Below the pieces are notes generated by a model. It ran no database searches and had not been told where the DNA came from. It saw only the letters and a list, made by a program, of their open reading frames with translations. 64,000 nt of DNA from positions 310,001-374,000 of the forward strand of contig CBDCZI010000029.1 in NCBI GenBank assembly GCA_965224495.1. Direction: 5' to 3'. The DNA is from CBDCZI01 sp965224495. GTDB lineage: Bacteria > Bacteroidota > Bacteroidia > Cytophagales > JAAEPT01. Shown here piece after piece: positions 44,348 to 53,067 of the stretch. Both the position numbers and the translations under genes were made by a program. The stretch's first letter is position 1. Every line of letters starts with the position of its first letter.

Positions 44348-46367
44348 AATTAAAATATAACACTCCTGTTTGCTCTCCTTTTTTATTCTCTATTAATATT
44401 TCAAACTTTTTAGAAGATATTTTTGAATATGGTATTTTAACATACATACTCGAGGCATCCATTCTATATAAATAGTCTTGTATTTTAAACTCTTTCCCTT
44501 TTAAAACCTCGTTAGATATTTCTATTACAGACCACTCTTTTATTGTTTTAGGTAAAGGGAGTTTTATCAATAAACTTTCAAAAACAGAGGACACTTCAAC
44601 AATTGAAGGTGTGTTAAATTTCACATCTCTATCTTTCTTAAAAGAACTAAAATCTACTGGTGATAATTTTCTATTTTTAAATTCTTCACTAGAAATTGAG
44701 TATAAATTCAGTTTAGCCTCTGTCATCAGGAGAATTGATTTCTTCATTAATGTGTCATAAATAGCTGGTAGTTTACCTCCTTCTTTTTCTATCAAGATTA
44801 ACTCTTTATTGTTGTATTTATCAAACACGCTGCTATCAATTTCAATCTGATAAACTAGCTTAAGCATATCCATAGAATGAGAGAAAGATGTTCTTGACAG
44901 ACTATTGCCTATAATAGGTAGACCTGTCTGTGATGCCATCTTTAATGCTCCTTTAAACAAATGATGTTCAGGTAATTTGTCTGAAAACTCTGATCCTATC
45001 CAGAAATAAGGTAATGGGTAGATTGCTTGGTAATTTTTCTTACGTAATTTGTTTATTTTCAAATTACGTACTTCAAAAACATCTGTTGACTTAACCGTGT
45101 AATTAGAAGAAACCTTAACGTTAAAAAACCAAAGTTCATAAATAATCACTCCCAAAAGAGGTGAAAAACGAAACAACGATTTATTGCTTGCTCTGTTTTT
45201 AATAAACTGTGTATATAACCAAACAAAAGCACCTACGTTAGCCACGTAGAAAAATGGCCAAGAAAACCTTCCTATTGATCGAAACTGTTGGATAGGCCCT
45301 AAAAATTTAAACAAACCTTCCATGCCCCATATAAAAGGAATCCCCATAGAAAAAGCTAAAAGAACTCCACTTGCAAAAAAAGCTGTTTTTAAGGTTTTTG
45401 AATTAGTGACTAAGCGATTCTCTTTTTTAACCAACTTTCTCCAAAGAAAGAGTAAAACAACCACCGTTACAGTAATTCCAACATAAGCATCACCTTCAAA
45501 GTTGACTCCTTTAATAAAAAAAAAGTTAGCTTTTACCCATTGTAAAAAAGGGAAATTGATGGGTAAAAATATACTTTCTGGAACAGCTTTATAATACAAA
45601 AAACCAACTGGAGTTGGAGGTCTATCTGTAACACTATCGGTTACCGCCATAAAAAAGAAAACAAAAAACGTAGGTATAACTAATGTTATTAGCAGACTTT
45701 TTAATAAAAAACTAAATTTCCGTTTATAAATCAAAAAGTCGGTAACAAACAATAAACCTAAAAATGCACCCAATATAAGTAGATAATAAAGATGCAGAAA
45801 AGAGAAAAAAGTAAATATTAGCCCTATGAAAATTAAATATTTAATTTTATTCATTATTTGGTTCTTCAAAAAAAAGAACCAAATAATAGGTACTATACAA
45901 CCGTAAGCTAATGCAAAATGCCCAAAAATCCTCAATAATTGGGGAGACATAAAGGCCGTAATCAAAGCAAATAGTACAGCCCAAAAATCTTTAACATTAT
46001 AGAAGATAAAAATTTTATATAAAAAAAAAGAACAAAGAACCATAGAAATAAACATAGCCAAATTAACTATTGCTACAGTATATTGTTCAATCCCCACCTT
46101 TTTTGCTAGAAGAAAAAAGGGATAAGTTAAAGCTATTTGTCCGTCAGTAAACATATAATGCTCTCCGTTAGGGTAATTCATTCCTTTAAATTGAGTAAAG
46201 GCATCATCATTTCTCAAATGATAATCAACCACCCAATAATTTTTAATAGCATCACCTCCTTCTCCTCCAAAGATGGTTCTATTTAAGTTTAATAATACGT
46301 TAGAATAAAATACAGCTATTATAAGAGCTGAAAAAACTATGACGGCAACACTTCCTTTATTTTTCAT
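44346..46367 (-). CDS. Large GT-C-like membrane protein
   Basis: A 673-residue protein of unknown exact function with about 12 membrane segments in the first 420 residues and a soluble C-terminal part. The first extracytoplasmic loop has GGEGGDAIKNYWVVDYHLRN and FKGMNYPNGEHYMFTDGQ, an acidic loop of the kind that holds the catalytic Asp in GT-C glycosyltransferases. No defined family signature is recognised. With a polyprenyl-phosphate sugar synthase next door, a lipid-linked sugar transferase is the best guess. Codon use is visibly more AT-rich than in flanking genes. Confidence 0.7.
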   Translation of the reverse strand: MKNKGSVAVIVFSALIIAVFYSNVLLNLNRTIFGGEGGDAIKNYWVVDYHLRNDDAFTQFKGMNYPNGEHYMFTDGQIALTYPFFLLAKKVGIEQYTVAIVNLAMFISMVLCSFFLYKIFIFYNVKDFWAVLFALITAFMSPQLLRIFGHFALAYGCIVPIIWFFFLKNQIMNKIKYLIFIGLIFTFFSFLHLYYLLILGAFLGLLFVTDFLIYKRKFSFLLKSLLITLVIPTFFVFFFMAVTDSVTDRPPTPVGFLYYKAVPESIFLPINFPFLQWVKANFFFIKGVNFEGDAYVGITVTVVVLLFLWRKLVKKENRLVTNSKTLKTAFFASGVLLAFSMGIPFIWGMEGLFKFLGPIQQFRSIGRFSWPFFYVANVGAFVWLYTQFIKNRASNKSLFRFSPLLGVIIYELWFFNVKVSSNYTVKSTDVFEVRNLKINKLRKKNYQAIYPLPYFWIGSEFSDKLPEHHLFKGALKMASQTGLPIIGNSLSRTSFSHSMDMLKLVYQIEIDSSVFDKYNNKELILIEKEGGKLPAIYDTLMKKSILLMTEAKLNLYSISSEEFKNRKLSPVDFSSFKKDRDVKFNTPSIVEVSSVFESLLIKLPLPKTIKEWSVIEISNEVLKGKEFKIQDYLYRMDASSMYVKIPYSKISSKKFEILIENKKGEQTGVLYFN

Positions 46368-46461
46368 TGGTTTTTATTTAAACTTTCACTAATACACACC
46401 TTCTTAGACAATGCACCATACCTAATTTAAAAGACGCATACAAAGTTAAAATAATTCTCCA

Positions 46462-46617
46462 GATTTTCTGCCTAAAAACGAATTATTAGAGCTCTCCAAA
46501 ACCGATTTTATAGACATTACCGAAGAGACATTTGAAAAAGTATTTAACGGCACGCCCATTCGAAGAACAGGCTACCAAGGGTTGATTCGTAACTTGAAAT
46601 TTACTCAAGAAGAATAA
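46462..46617 (+). pseudogene. queG 3' fragment
   Basis: Encodes the last 51 residues of QueG in frame (DFLPKNELLELSKTD to TQEE) with the same stop, but no upstream part or start. It is preceded in frame by a TAA at 46447. It is a by-product of the repeat. Confidence 0.9.
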
Positions 46618-46619
46618 AC

Positions 46620-46805
46620 TTACACGTTCAAAAACACCTTGTCCATTACTGGTTTGTAACGTCCTCCAAAGTTTACGTAACACCACAACTTCAATTGTTC
46701 TAAATCAGCTGAGTTCAACCAATCGAAGGCTTTTTTCAATTCTTTTTCAAACAAAGACAAATCGAAACTGACTTTGAGTAATATTCTTTTCTTAAATTCT
46801 AACAT
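46620..46805 (-). CDS. Small conserved protein, copy 2
   Basis: Identical over 61 residues to the product of 42866-43051. The only base difference in this part of the repeat falls in the upstream in-frame extension (Gln14 to Arg if that longer start were used), which supports the shorter start. Function unknown. It now lies beside the second GT2/GT-C gene pair and may be redundant. Confidence 0.5.
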   Translation of the reverse strand: MLEFKKRILLKVSFDLSLFEKELKKAFDWLNSADLEQLKLWCYVNFGGRYKPVMDKVFLNV

Positions 46806-46979
46806 ATCTAGTCGGTCAAAAATGATAGTAAAACAACAAGTTTCTAAAATCATCTGCTTCTTGTTGTTTTATTAAATTAAGAAAATTACAGGAAACATTT
46901 AGGTGATTACACCTACTTTAGTTTTCCACAATTCGATATTGGTTTCTGAGGTATGTGCTTAAAGTGAGGGGCTTACCTT

Positions 46980-47113
46980 CGGTCGGGCTATCTGTTCCCA
47001 ATCTTTGGGGACTCGAGGTAAATATATTCTTCTCCCAATACAAAAAAAACACTTTTCAAAAGAACAGTAATAAATACGATTCCCAAAGGATTTCCACGAC
47101 TATCCCTAAGCCG
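46980..47113 (-). repeat. Intergenic hairpin repeat, copy E
   Basis: On the minus strand CGGCTTAGGGATAG, GGAAATCCTTTGGGA, a loop of about 70 bases, then TCCCCAAAGATTGGGAAC and AGATAGCCCGACCG. The left and right arms match copy A; the loop is much longer. It sits between the repeat and the second GT2 gene. Confidence 0.75.
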
Positions 47114-47234
47114 TCGTTACCTACTTACTTTGTTAGTAATCGAGAACTTTGTCCTTATTTATGAAGGGTAAATAAACAAACGATAAAAATATTTTTTCTA
47201 TATGTTTAACCACCAAATACGCCTTTTTATTTGC

Positions 47235-47242
47235 TATCTTTG
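47235..47242 (+). promoter_or_regulatory. Candidate -7 box for the second GT2 gene
   Basis: TATCTTTG fits TAnnTTTG and lies inside the possible reading frame from 47202, so the ATG at 47271 (28 bases downstream) is the better start. Confidence 0.5.
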
Positions 47243-47270
47243 TGTTATTATTTCTGTGAAATTTACGTCA

Positions 47271-48053
47271 ATGCATAAGATATCATTCGAAGAATCGCCA
47301 AGAACAATCTACGTTGTTCTTCCTTGTTATAATGAAGAAGATAACTTGATTTCATTATTTAGAGAATTTGAACGAATTTTTGATTTAGTTAAAAACTTAG
47401 GTTTAAAACACAAATACATTGTTGTTGATGACGGTAGTAAGGATAATTCTTATAATATACTTAAAGAGATAGGAGAAACTGTTGATTTAGAGATTATCCA
47501 ACACAACCCAAACCAAGGCTTAGGAATCACTATCAAAGATGGTCTCAAAAGAGCAAGTGAAAGAATGTCTGACCAAGATATCGTGGTTACTATGGATAGT
47601 GACAACACACAACCTGCTCCTCTGTTATTTTCTATGGTAATGAAGATTTTAGAAGGAAACCACGTTGTGATTGCTTCTCGTTACCGGTACGGAGCAAAAG
47701 TTGTAGGTTTAAATGCTTTTAGAACGTTTTTAAGTTACGGAGCGGGAATGCTTTTTAAATTCTCTTACAACATTAAAGACGTCAAGGATTATACTTGTGG
47801 TTTTAGAGCTTATGATGGTAGTATCTTAAAAAGAGCATTTAAACATTACGGTGATGATTTCATTGAGCAAAGAGGATTTCAATGTATGGCAGAAATTCTT
47901 TTGAAATTAAACAAAATGGATAAAAACATTATCTTTTCTGAGGTTCCAATGGTATTGAGGTATGATTTGAAACAAGGAGAAAGTAAAATGAAAGTTGCCG
48001 ATACAATTTTCAATACAATCAAAATGTTGATTACTTACAAATTCAAAAAATAA
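47271..48053 (+). CDS. GT2 glycosyltransferase, dolichyl-phosphate mannose synthase-like
   Basis: 260 residues from the ATG at 47271 (MHKISFEESPRTIYVVLPCYNEEDN). GT-A domain: VVLPCYNEEDNL, KYIVVDDGSKDNS, QGLGITIKDGLKRA, DXD-type VTMDSDNTQP, and IASRYRYGAKVVG. No C-terminal membrane pair, unlike the GT2 at 43324. It ends one base before the GT39-like gene, so the two form a unit that probably makes and uses a polyprenyl-phosphate sugar. Confidence 0.88.
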   Translation: MHKISFEESPRTIYVVLPCYNEEDNLISLFREFERIFDLVKNLGLKHKYIVVDDGSKDNSYNILKEIGETVDLEIIQHNPNQGLGITIKDGLKRASERMSDQDIVVTMDSDNTQPAPLLFSMVMKILEGNHVVIASRYRYGAKVVGLNAFRTFLSYGAGMLFKFSYNIKDVKDYTCGFRAYDGSILKRAFKHYGDDFIEQRGFQCMAEILLKLNKMDKNIIFSEVPMVLRYDLKQGESKMKVADTIFNTIKMLITYKFKK

Positions 48054-49517
48054 ATGTTGCAGTCGTTACAAGAAAAAGTTAATCAATTGGTGTCAAAAAT
48101 AAATGCCATTAAAGGACTTTATTTTATTTTAGCATTTGTTGTCTTAAACCTTGTCTTAAAGTTAGTTTTTATTTCGAGTAAAGATATTTCTCACGACGAA
48201 CCTTTTACCATTTTTCACGCACAAGCAACTTGGGATGAGTTGTGGTTGATGCTTAAAACAGAACCTAATCCACCTTTGTTTTTTATATTACTTCATTTTT
48301 GGGTGAAGTTGTTTGGTGTTTCCCCGTTATCTGTACGCTTTTTACCTGTATTATTTAGTACACTTACAGTTATTTCCTTATTTAAGCTATCCAAATTGTT
48401 TGGTAAAAATGTCCTTGCAATAGCTACCACGTTATTATTTACTTTTTCAAATGCACATTTAGCTTGTGCACATGACACGCGACAGTACAGTTTGTTTGCT
48501 CTTTTTACTTTACTTTCTTCTTATCAACTGTTCAAAATTTTATTTAAAGGGGATAATAAACGCTCTGATTTTATTTTTCTTGCAGGAAGCTATTTTTTAA
48601 TGCTTTACAGTCATCATATTGGCTTTATTGTAGGTTTTATTCATCTGATTGTCATTTTACTGAACAGTAAGAAACTAAACAAACAGCTCATTGTAGGATT
48701 GTTGGGAGCAGGTGTCGGTACATTACTTCTTTACGCACATTATATACCGATTTTTTATCAAAGCTTTTTCGCAACGACCTCTTCGGGTACGCTCAATTCA
48801 CCTCCGATACTTATGGATTTGTACGGGATGATTCGCTATTATATGAACGAACCTGTTATTGCCGTTTTTTCTTTGATTGCTTTTGGCTTCTTTCTAGTGA
48901 AGTTCGTCACAAAGAAATATTTACCAAAAGTGACAAGTCTGTTATTGCTCTTTCTGGGACTGTATTTCACTATGTTCTTTTTGTCAGATTTGGTACCGTT
49001 ATTTATATCGAGGTATGTTCTTTTTATTAGTTTATTCTTTTACTTGCTCGTTGTTTTAGGGATTAAATACGCTACAAATAACAACCTTATTCGTACGCTG
49101 GCTTTGTTTACTATTCTGATAGCGATGGTTGTTTCATTAGATTTAAAAACGGACAACAACAGGTACGTTAAAACAATTGTAGGTATTATCAAGGAAAAAG
49201 AAACGAAAAACACAGCTATTATTATGTGCCCTGTGTGGACAAACCACCGTTTTGCTTATTATTATGACCAAGCTACCTTTAAAGATTACAGTAACTTCAA
49301 TAAGCGTCTAATTGATCAAAATGTATTTTCTATTAATTCAGAAAAAGAATTGAATAATCTTGACCTTACTAAATTTGATAAAATCATTTATTTAGATGGT
49401 TGGGCAGAGACGGTTGACCCTGAGTTACTCATTCAAAAAAGCCTTGAGACTACTTATACAAAATCATACGAAAATTATGATTTTGAAGGGTACCGTATTT
49501 TTTCTTTTGATAAATAG
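48054..49517 (+). CDS. GT39/ArnT-like membrane glycosyltransferase
   Basis: 487 residues, about 10-11 membrane segments. The first external loop has DISHDEPFTIFHAQ, the acidic 'DE' motif of PMT/ArnT GT-C enzymes, and FWVKLFGVSPLSVRFLPVLFS is the usual following block; HDTRQYSLFALF is also typical. The soluble C-terminal tail (about 385-487) is short. It would transfer a sugar from a polyprenyl carrier to an unknown periplasmic acceptor. Coupled to the GT2 gene immediately upstream. Confidence 0.88.
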   Translation: MLQSLQEKVNQLVSKINAIKGLYFILAFVVLNLVLKLVFISSKDISHDEPFTIFHAQATWDELWLMLKTEPNPPLFFILLHFWVKLFGVSPLSVRFLPVLFSTLTVISLFKLSKLFGKNVLAIATTLLFTFSNAHLACAHDTRQYSLFALFTLLSSYQLFKILFKGDNKRSDFIFLAGSYFLMLYSHHIGFIVGFIHLIVILLNSKKLNKQLIVGLLGAGVGTLLLYAHYIPIFYQSFFATTSSGTLNSPPILMDLYGMIRYYMNEPVIAVFSLIAFGFFLVKFVTKKYLPKVTSLLLLFLGLYFTMFFLSDLVPLFISRYVLFISLFFYLLVVLGIKYATNNNLIRTLALFTILIAMVVSLDLKTDNNRYVKTIVGIIKEKETKNTAIIMCPVWTNHRFAYYYDQATFKDYSNFNKRLIDQNVFSINSEKELNNLDLTKFDKIIYLDGWAETVDPELLIQKSLETTYTKSYENYDFEGYRIFSFDK

Positions 49518-49568
49518 TATTTGCTCCGAGTCAGAAATGAAGAGTTGAGTAATCGAATAAAGCGATAA

Positions 49569-51458
49569 TTAAGCGAAATTCTTTTTCCACCAATCTTGAA
49601 ACACGACCAATGCCCAAACTTGTGCGTGACTGTCTGCTGGATTGTTGGAGTTTAGCTTAGTAACCATAGAAGACAATGCGTCAGGTGAGAAAATACCTTG
49701 TTGCTCGATAAAATCTTTATCTAATAAGTCTTTTGTTACTTTTGATTTTAAATCGGTGCGTAACCAGTCCAATAAAGGGACTTCAAAGCCGTGTTTTGGG
49801 CGGTTGTAAAGCTCTTTTGGGATAAAATCTTCAAAGGCTTCTTTTAGTATCAGCTTTTGTGTTTTGTGATTTATCTTATATTCTATCGGTAAACTATTCG
49901 CGAAATCAACTACTTCCGCATCTAAAAAGGGTACACGAACTTCCAATCCATTAGCCATTGACATACGGTCAACTTTTACAAGCATATCATTTTTTAATAA
50001 TTGCTTTTGGTCGTTCAATAAAATAGATTGTAAACTGTTTTCTTTCAGTTCTGAAACCATCGCTTGTTCTGCCGAAATCAACTCATTAAAAGAAGGTGAA
50101 GGCATATTGTCCGAAAATAAATGAAGTGCTGTTTTCTCATCTGTTATCTTGCACCATTGGGCATAACGCTCGTTGAAAGGCATTTTAGCTCCTGTACAAT
50201 AACGGTCAAATTGACGAATAAGGTTACCTAATTTATTGTTTCTTGATTGCGGTAATAGTTTCCAAAAAGGACCAAAGGTTTTTACTAAAGTTGCTTTCCA
50301 ATCAGGGTTTAATGTCAAATATTCGCCTTTGTATTTGTTGTATCCCGCAAACAATTCGTCAGCACCATCTCCTGAAAGAGCAACTTTTACGTGTTGTTTG
50401 GTTTGTTTGCTTAAAATATGAACAGGCAACGCACTACTATCTGCAAAAGGTTGGTCGAGTGAGAGGAGCATTTCATCAACACCATTTAATAAATCAAGAT
50501 TAGAAAGCATAAAACGGTGATGTTCTGTACCGAATTTTTTAGCAACAATATCTGCGTATTTACTTTCATCAAAATAAGGGTTGTTACTGTATCCGATAGA
50601 AAATGTATGCAGGTTGCTGTGTGTTTGTGAAGCAATACCTGTAATAATGGTAGAGTCAATACCACCACTCAAAAACGCACCGACTTCTACGTCGGCAATC
50701 AAACGGTATTCTACACTTTTGAACAACAACTCACGCAATTTGTCTTTTGCTTGTCCGTAGTTTGATGCGGAGTGATTTGTGGTAGTAGAGGTGATGAAAC
50801 TACGTTTTTCTTGTGTTTTGTCAGCTTTTATTTTTAAGTATGTTCCTTGTTCTAAAGCAAAAATATTACTGAACATTGTTAAAGGTTCAGGTACATAATT
50901 GTATTGAAAATATTGAGTTAAAGCAATCTGATTAATTGATTTTGGAATGTTGTAAGTATTCAACGAACGGATTTCGGAGGCGAAAATAAATTTATCATTA
51001 TCCAAAAAGTAATAAAGGGGTTTGATACCAAAACGGTCACGAGCAATAACGACTTCGTTTGTTGCTTTGTCATAAATAGCTAAGGCAAAAAAACCATTTA
51101 ATTTCTCAAAACAAGCTGTTCCTTCTTCTTGGTACATTTTCAAAATCACTTCGGTATCAGTCTCTGATTTGAAAGTGTGCCCTTTTTGCATTAATTGCTG
51201 GCGGAGTTCTTTGAAATTGTAAATTTCACCATTGTAAGCGATGATAAATTGCTCATTTTCTGATTTCATTGGTTGATTTCCCAACGAAGAAGTGTCTTGA
51301 ATAGACAAACGACGGTGCCCAAATAAAACCAAGTCATCTAAATAAAAACCTTGATTGTCAGGTCCTCGGTGCTCTAAAGCTGTTGTCGCTTTCGAGTTGT
51401 TAATCATAAAAAAACGACCAACTTCATTAAAAGCTCTAATTCCTGTTATTCCGCACAC
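49569..51458 (-). CDS. asnB: Asparagine synthase (glutamine-hydrolysing)
   Basis: 629 residues. N-terminal glutaminase with Cys2 (MCGITGI), HRGPDNQGF and YNGEIYNFKELR. The C-terminal synthetase domain has the PP-loop FLSGGIDSTIITG and SGDGADELFAGYNKYKG. The length and the single gene near glycosyltransferase genes also fit the subgroup found in O-antigen or exopolysaccharide loci, which may amidate sugars, so free asparagine is not the only possible product. Confidence 0.93.
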   Translation of the reverse strand: MCGITGIRAFNEVGRFFMINNSKATTALEHRGPDNQGFYLDDLVLFGHRRLSIQDTSSLGNQPMKSENEQFIIAYNGEIYNFKELRQQLMQKGHTFKSETDTEVILKMYQEEGTACFEKLNGFFALAIYDKATNEVVIARDRFGIKPLYYFLDNDKFIFASEIRSLNTYNIPKSINQIALTQYFQYNYVPEPLTMFSNIFALEQGTYLKIKADKTQEKRSFITSTTTNHSASNYGQAKDKLRELLFKSVEYRLIADVEVGAFLSGGIDSTIITGIASQTHSNLHTFSIGYSNNPYFDESKYADIVAKKFGTEHHRFMLSNLDLLNGVDEMLLSLDQPFADSSALPVHILSKQTKQHVKVALSGDGADELFAGYNKYKGEYLTLNPDWKATLVKTFGPFWKLLPQSRNNKLGNLIRQFDRYCTGAKMPFNERYAQWCKITDEKTALHLFSDNMPSPSFNELISAEQAMVSELKENSLQSILLNDQKQLLKNDMLVKVDRMSMANGLEVRVPFLDAEVVDFANSLPIEYKINHKTQKLILKEAFEDFIPKELYNRPKHGFEVPLLDWLRTDLKSKVTKDLLDKDFIEQQGIFSPDALSSMVTKLNSNNPADSHAQVWALVVFQDWWKKNFA

Positions 51459-51500
51459 AATGTTTCCTATTAAATGATAAAAGTTATTCCTAGAGATGTT

Positions 51501-51508
51501 ATCTTTGC
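51501..51508 (+). promoter_or_regulatory. Candidate -7 box for the NlpC/P60 gene
   Basis: TATCTTTG fits TAnnTTTG, 18 bases before the ATG at 51527. Confidence 0.5.
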
Positions 51509-51526
51509 CTTGTAAAGAAAAGCATT

Positions 51527-52033
51527 ATGAAACACCTCTACCTACGAAAATACATTTTATTATTCTTATTACCTTTATTTATTTACTCTTGTGGAGGAAG
51601 AAAAAAAGGAAAGAGTTCTTCAAAGTCTAAAAAAGCGACGGTTTCGGCGGAGGCACACACGGCAGTAAAAACTGCTTTCAAATACAAAGGCACAAAATAC
51701 AAATACGGAGGAATCAACAAAAGAGGCATTGATTGTTCGGGATTGATGTATATGTCGTACCAAGAAGCAGGTGTGAGTTTGCCGAGAACAAGTTCTGCAC
51801 AATCAAAATTTGGAAAAAGAATATACATAGGAGAATTGCAAAAGGGCGATTTGGTATTTTTTGGAGCGAAACCAAGAAGTAAAAAAATCACACACGTAGG
51901 TATGATTTCTAAAGTGACAAAAGAAGGTGTTTTCTTTATTCACGCATCAAGTTCGAGAGGCGTAGTCGAAGACCAAATGAGTGCTGTTTATTACCGTCCA
52001 CGTTATATTTCTGCTCGTAGAGTGGCTAATTAA
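51527..52033 (+). CDS. NlpC/P60 family peptidoglycan endopeptidase lipoprotein
   Basis: 168 residues with a lipoprotein signal (LFLLPLFIYSC, Cys about 22) and a basic Ser/Lys-rich linker. The NlpC/P60 domain has the catalytic Cys in GIDCSGLMYMSYQEAG, His in KKITHVGMIS and the third polar residue in FIHASSSRGV. This is the short Spr/MepS-like cell-wall hydrolase form, on the periplasmic side. Its stop is one base from the ATG of the TIGR02757 gene, so the two are probably co-transcribed. Confidence 0.93.
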   Translation: MKHLYLRKYILLFLLPLFIYSCGGRKKGKSSSKSKKATVSAEAHTAVKTAFKYKGTKYKYGGINKRGIDCSGLMYMSYQEAGVSLPRTSSAQSKFGKRIYIGELQKGDLVFFGAKPRSKKITHVGMISKVTKEGVFFIHASSSRGVVEDQMSAVYYRPRYISARRVAN

Positions 52034-52034
52034 G

Positions 52035-52808
52035 ATGGAAGTACAAACCTTATTAGACGATAAATACGATGCGTATTGTCAGTCTGCTTTTATCAGTAAA
52101 GACCCGATAAGTATTCCTCACAGCTATACAAAATTACAGGATATTGAAATTACGGCATTTTGGACAGCTATATTATCGTGGGGAAACCGCACGACGATTA
52201 TCAATAAATGCACGGAACTATTTGGTTTGATGGACAATGCTCCGCACGATTTTGTTTTGAACCATTCGGACGAAGATTTGAAAGGCTTGTTGAATTTTAA
52301 ACACCGTACATTTAATGCGACGGATACACTTTATTTTGTCGAATTTTTCAAACAGTATTATACAAATAACTATTCGTTAGAAACTGCTTTCTCGGATTAT
52401 ATCTTGCCTGAAGATGAGAACGTTAAAAATGGGGTAGTCAATTTTTATACTAATTTCTTTGCGTTAGAAAATGCGCCTGACCGTACACGAAAACACATTG
52501 CTTCACCAGACAAAAAATCGGCGTGTAAACGTATCAATATGTTTTTGCGATGGATGGTAAGAGACGATGGGCGAGGAGTGGATTTTGGTTTATGGAAAAA
52601 CATTAAACCCTCACAATTGATTTGTCCTTTAGATGTACACGTAGATAGGGTTGGACGTAAATTAGGTTTGTTGGTACGGAAACAGAGTGATTGGAAATCG
52701 GCGGAGGAGTTGACAAAAAATCTGAAACAGTTTGATGCGAATGACCCTGTAAAGTATGATTACGCATTGTTTGGTATGGGTATAGAGGAAAAAGGAAACC
52801 TGTTTTAG
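52035..52808 (+). CDS. TIGR02757 family protein
   Basis: 257 residues from the ATG at 52035 (MEVQTLLDDKYDAYC); an upstream in-frame start at 51981 lies inside the NlpC gene. Family blocks: EITAFWTAILSWGNRTTIINKC, DTLYFVEFFKQYY, SACKRINMFLRWMVRDDGRGVDFGLW, LICPLDVHVDRVGRKLGLL and PVKYDYALFGMG. The helix-hairpin-helix-like layout recalls DNA glycosylases, but the family has no proven function that I know. Confidence 0.92.
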   Translation: MEVQTLLDDKYDAYCQSAFISKDPISIPHSYTKLQDIEITAFWTAILSWGNRTTIINKCTELFGLMDNAPHDFVLNHSDEDLKGLLNFKHRTFNATDTLYFVEFFKQYYTNNYSLETAFSDYILPEDENVKNGVVNFYTNFFALENAPDRTRKHIASPDKKSACKRINMFLRWMVRDDGRGVDFGLWKNIKPSQLICPLDVHVDRVGRKLGLLVRKQSDWKSAEELTKNLKQFDANDPVKYDYALFGMGIEEKGNLF

Positions 52809-52827
52809 ACGAAGTGAGCGAGTTGGA

Positions 52828-52970
52828 CGGCATAGGGATAGAGGCGGTATCCTTTTGGGGGGAGACTTGATTATTTTGACTTTCTGTACCGTTGCTCTTG
52901 GTAAGTGTTCGTGAAAAATCAAGCTAAGTTCAACCCCAAAAGATATAGCCGAAAGCCCGCTCGATGCCCC
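52828..52970 (+). repeat. Intergenic hairpin repeat, copy D
   Basis: CGGCATAGGGATAGAGGCGG, TATCCTTTTGGGG, a loop of about 70 bases holding CTTGATTATTTT and AAAAATCAAG as inner arms, then CCCCAAAAGATATAGCC and GAAAGCCCGCTCG. It follows the TIGR02757 gene directly and fills most of the 259-base gap. Confidence 0.75.
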
Positions 52971-53067
52971 AAAAATAAATTCTTATTACAAAACGAGGAA
53001 TAAATAGGAGGGGAGGCTTATTTCTCCATCAAAATAATTATATTTAATTGCGATAAAAAAATAAAAA

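Larger units (their letters stand above)
46462..46928 (+). repeat. 467-bp direct repeat, right copy
   Basis: Second copy of 42708-43174. At its left edge the queG codons read SPDFLPK with different third positions (CCA, TTT, CTG against CCC, TTC, CTA). From the next codon the two copies are identical except one base at 46808 over the remaining length. Confidence 0.95.

Noticed and set aside
43175..46461. Insertion sequence or integron as the cause of the GT2/GT-C insert
   Set aside because: No transposase or integrase gene, no terminal inverted repeats and no tRNA attachment site; the flanking 467-bp repeat is host queG sequence.
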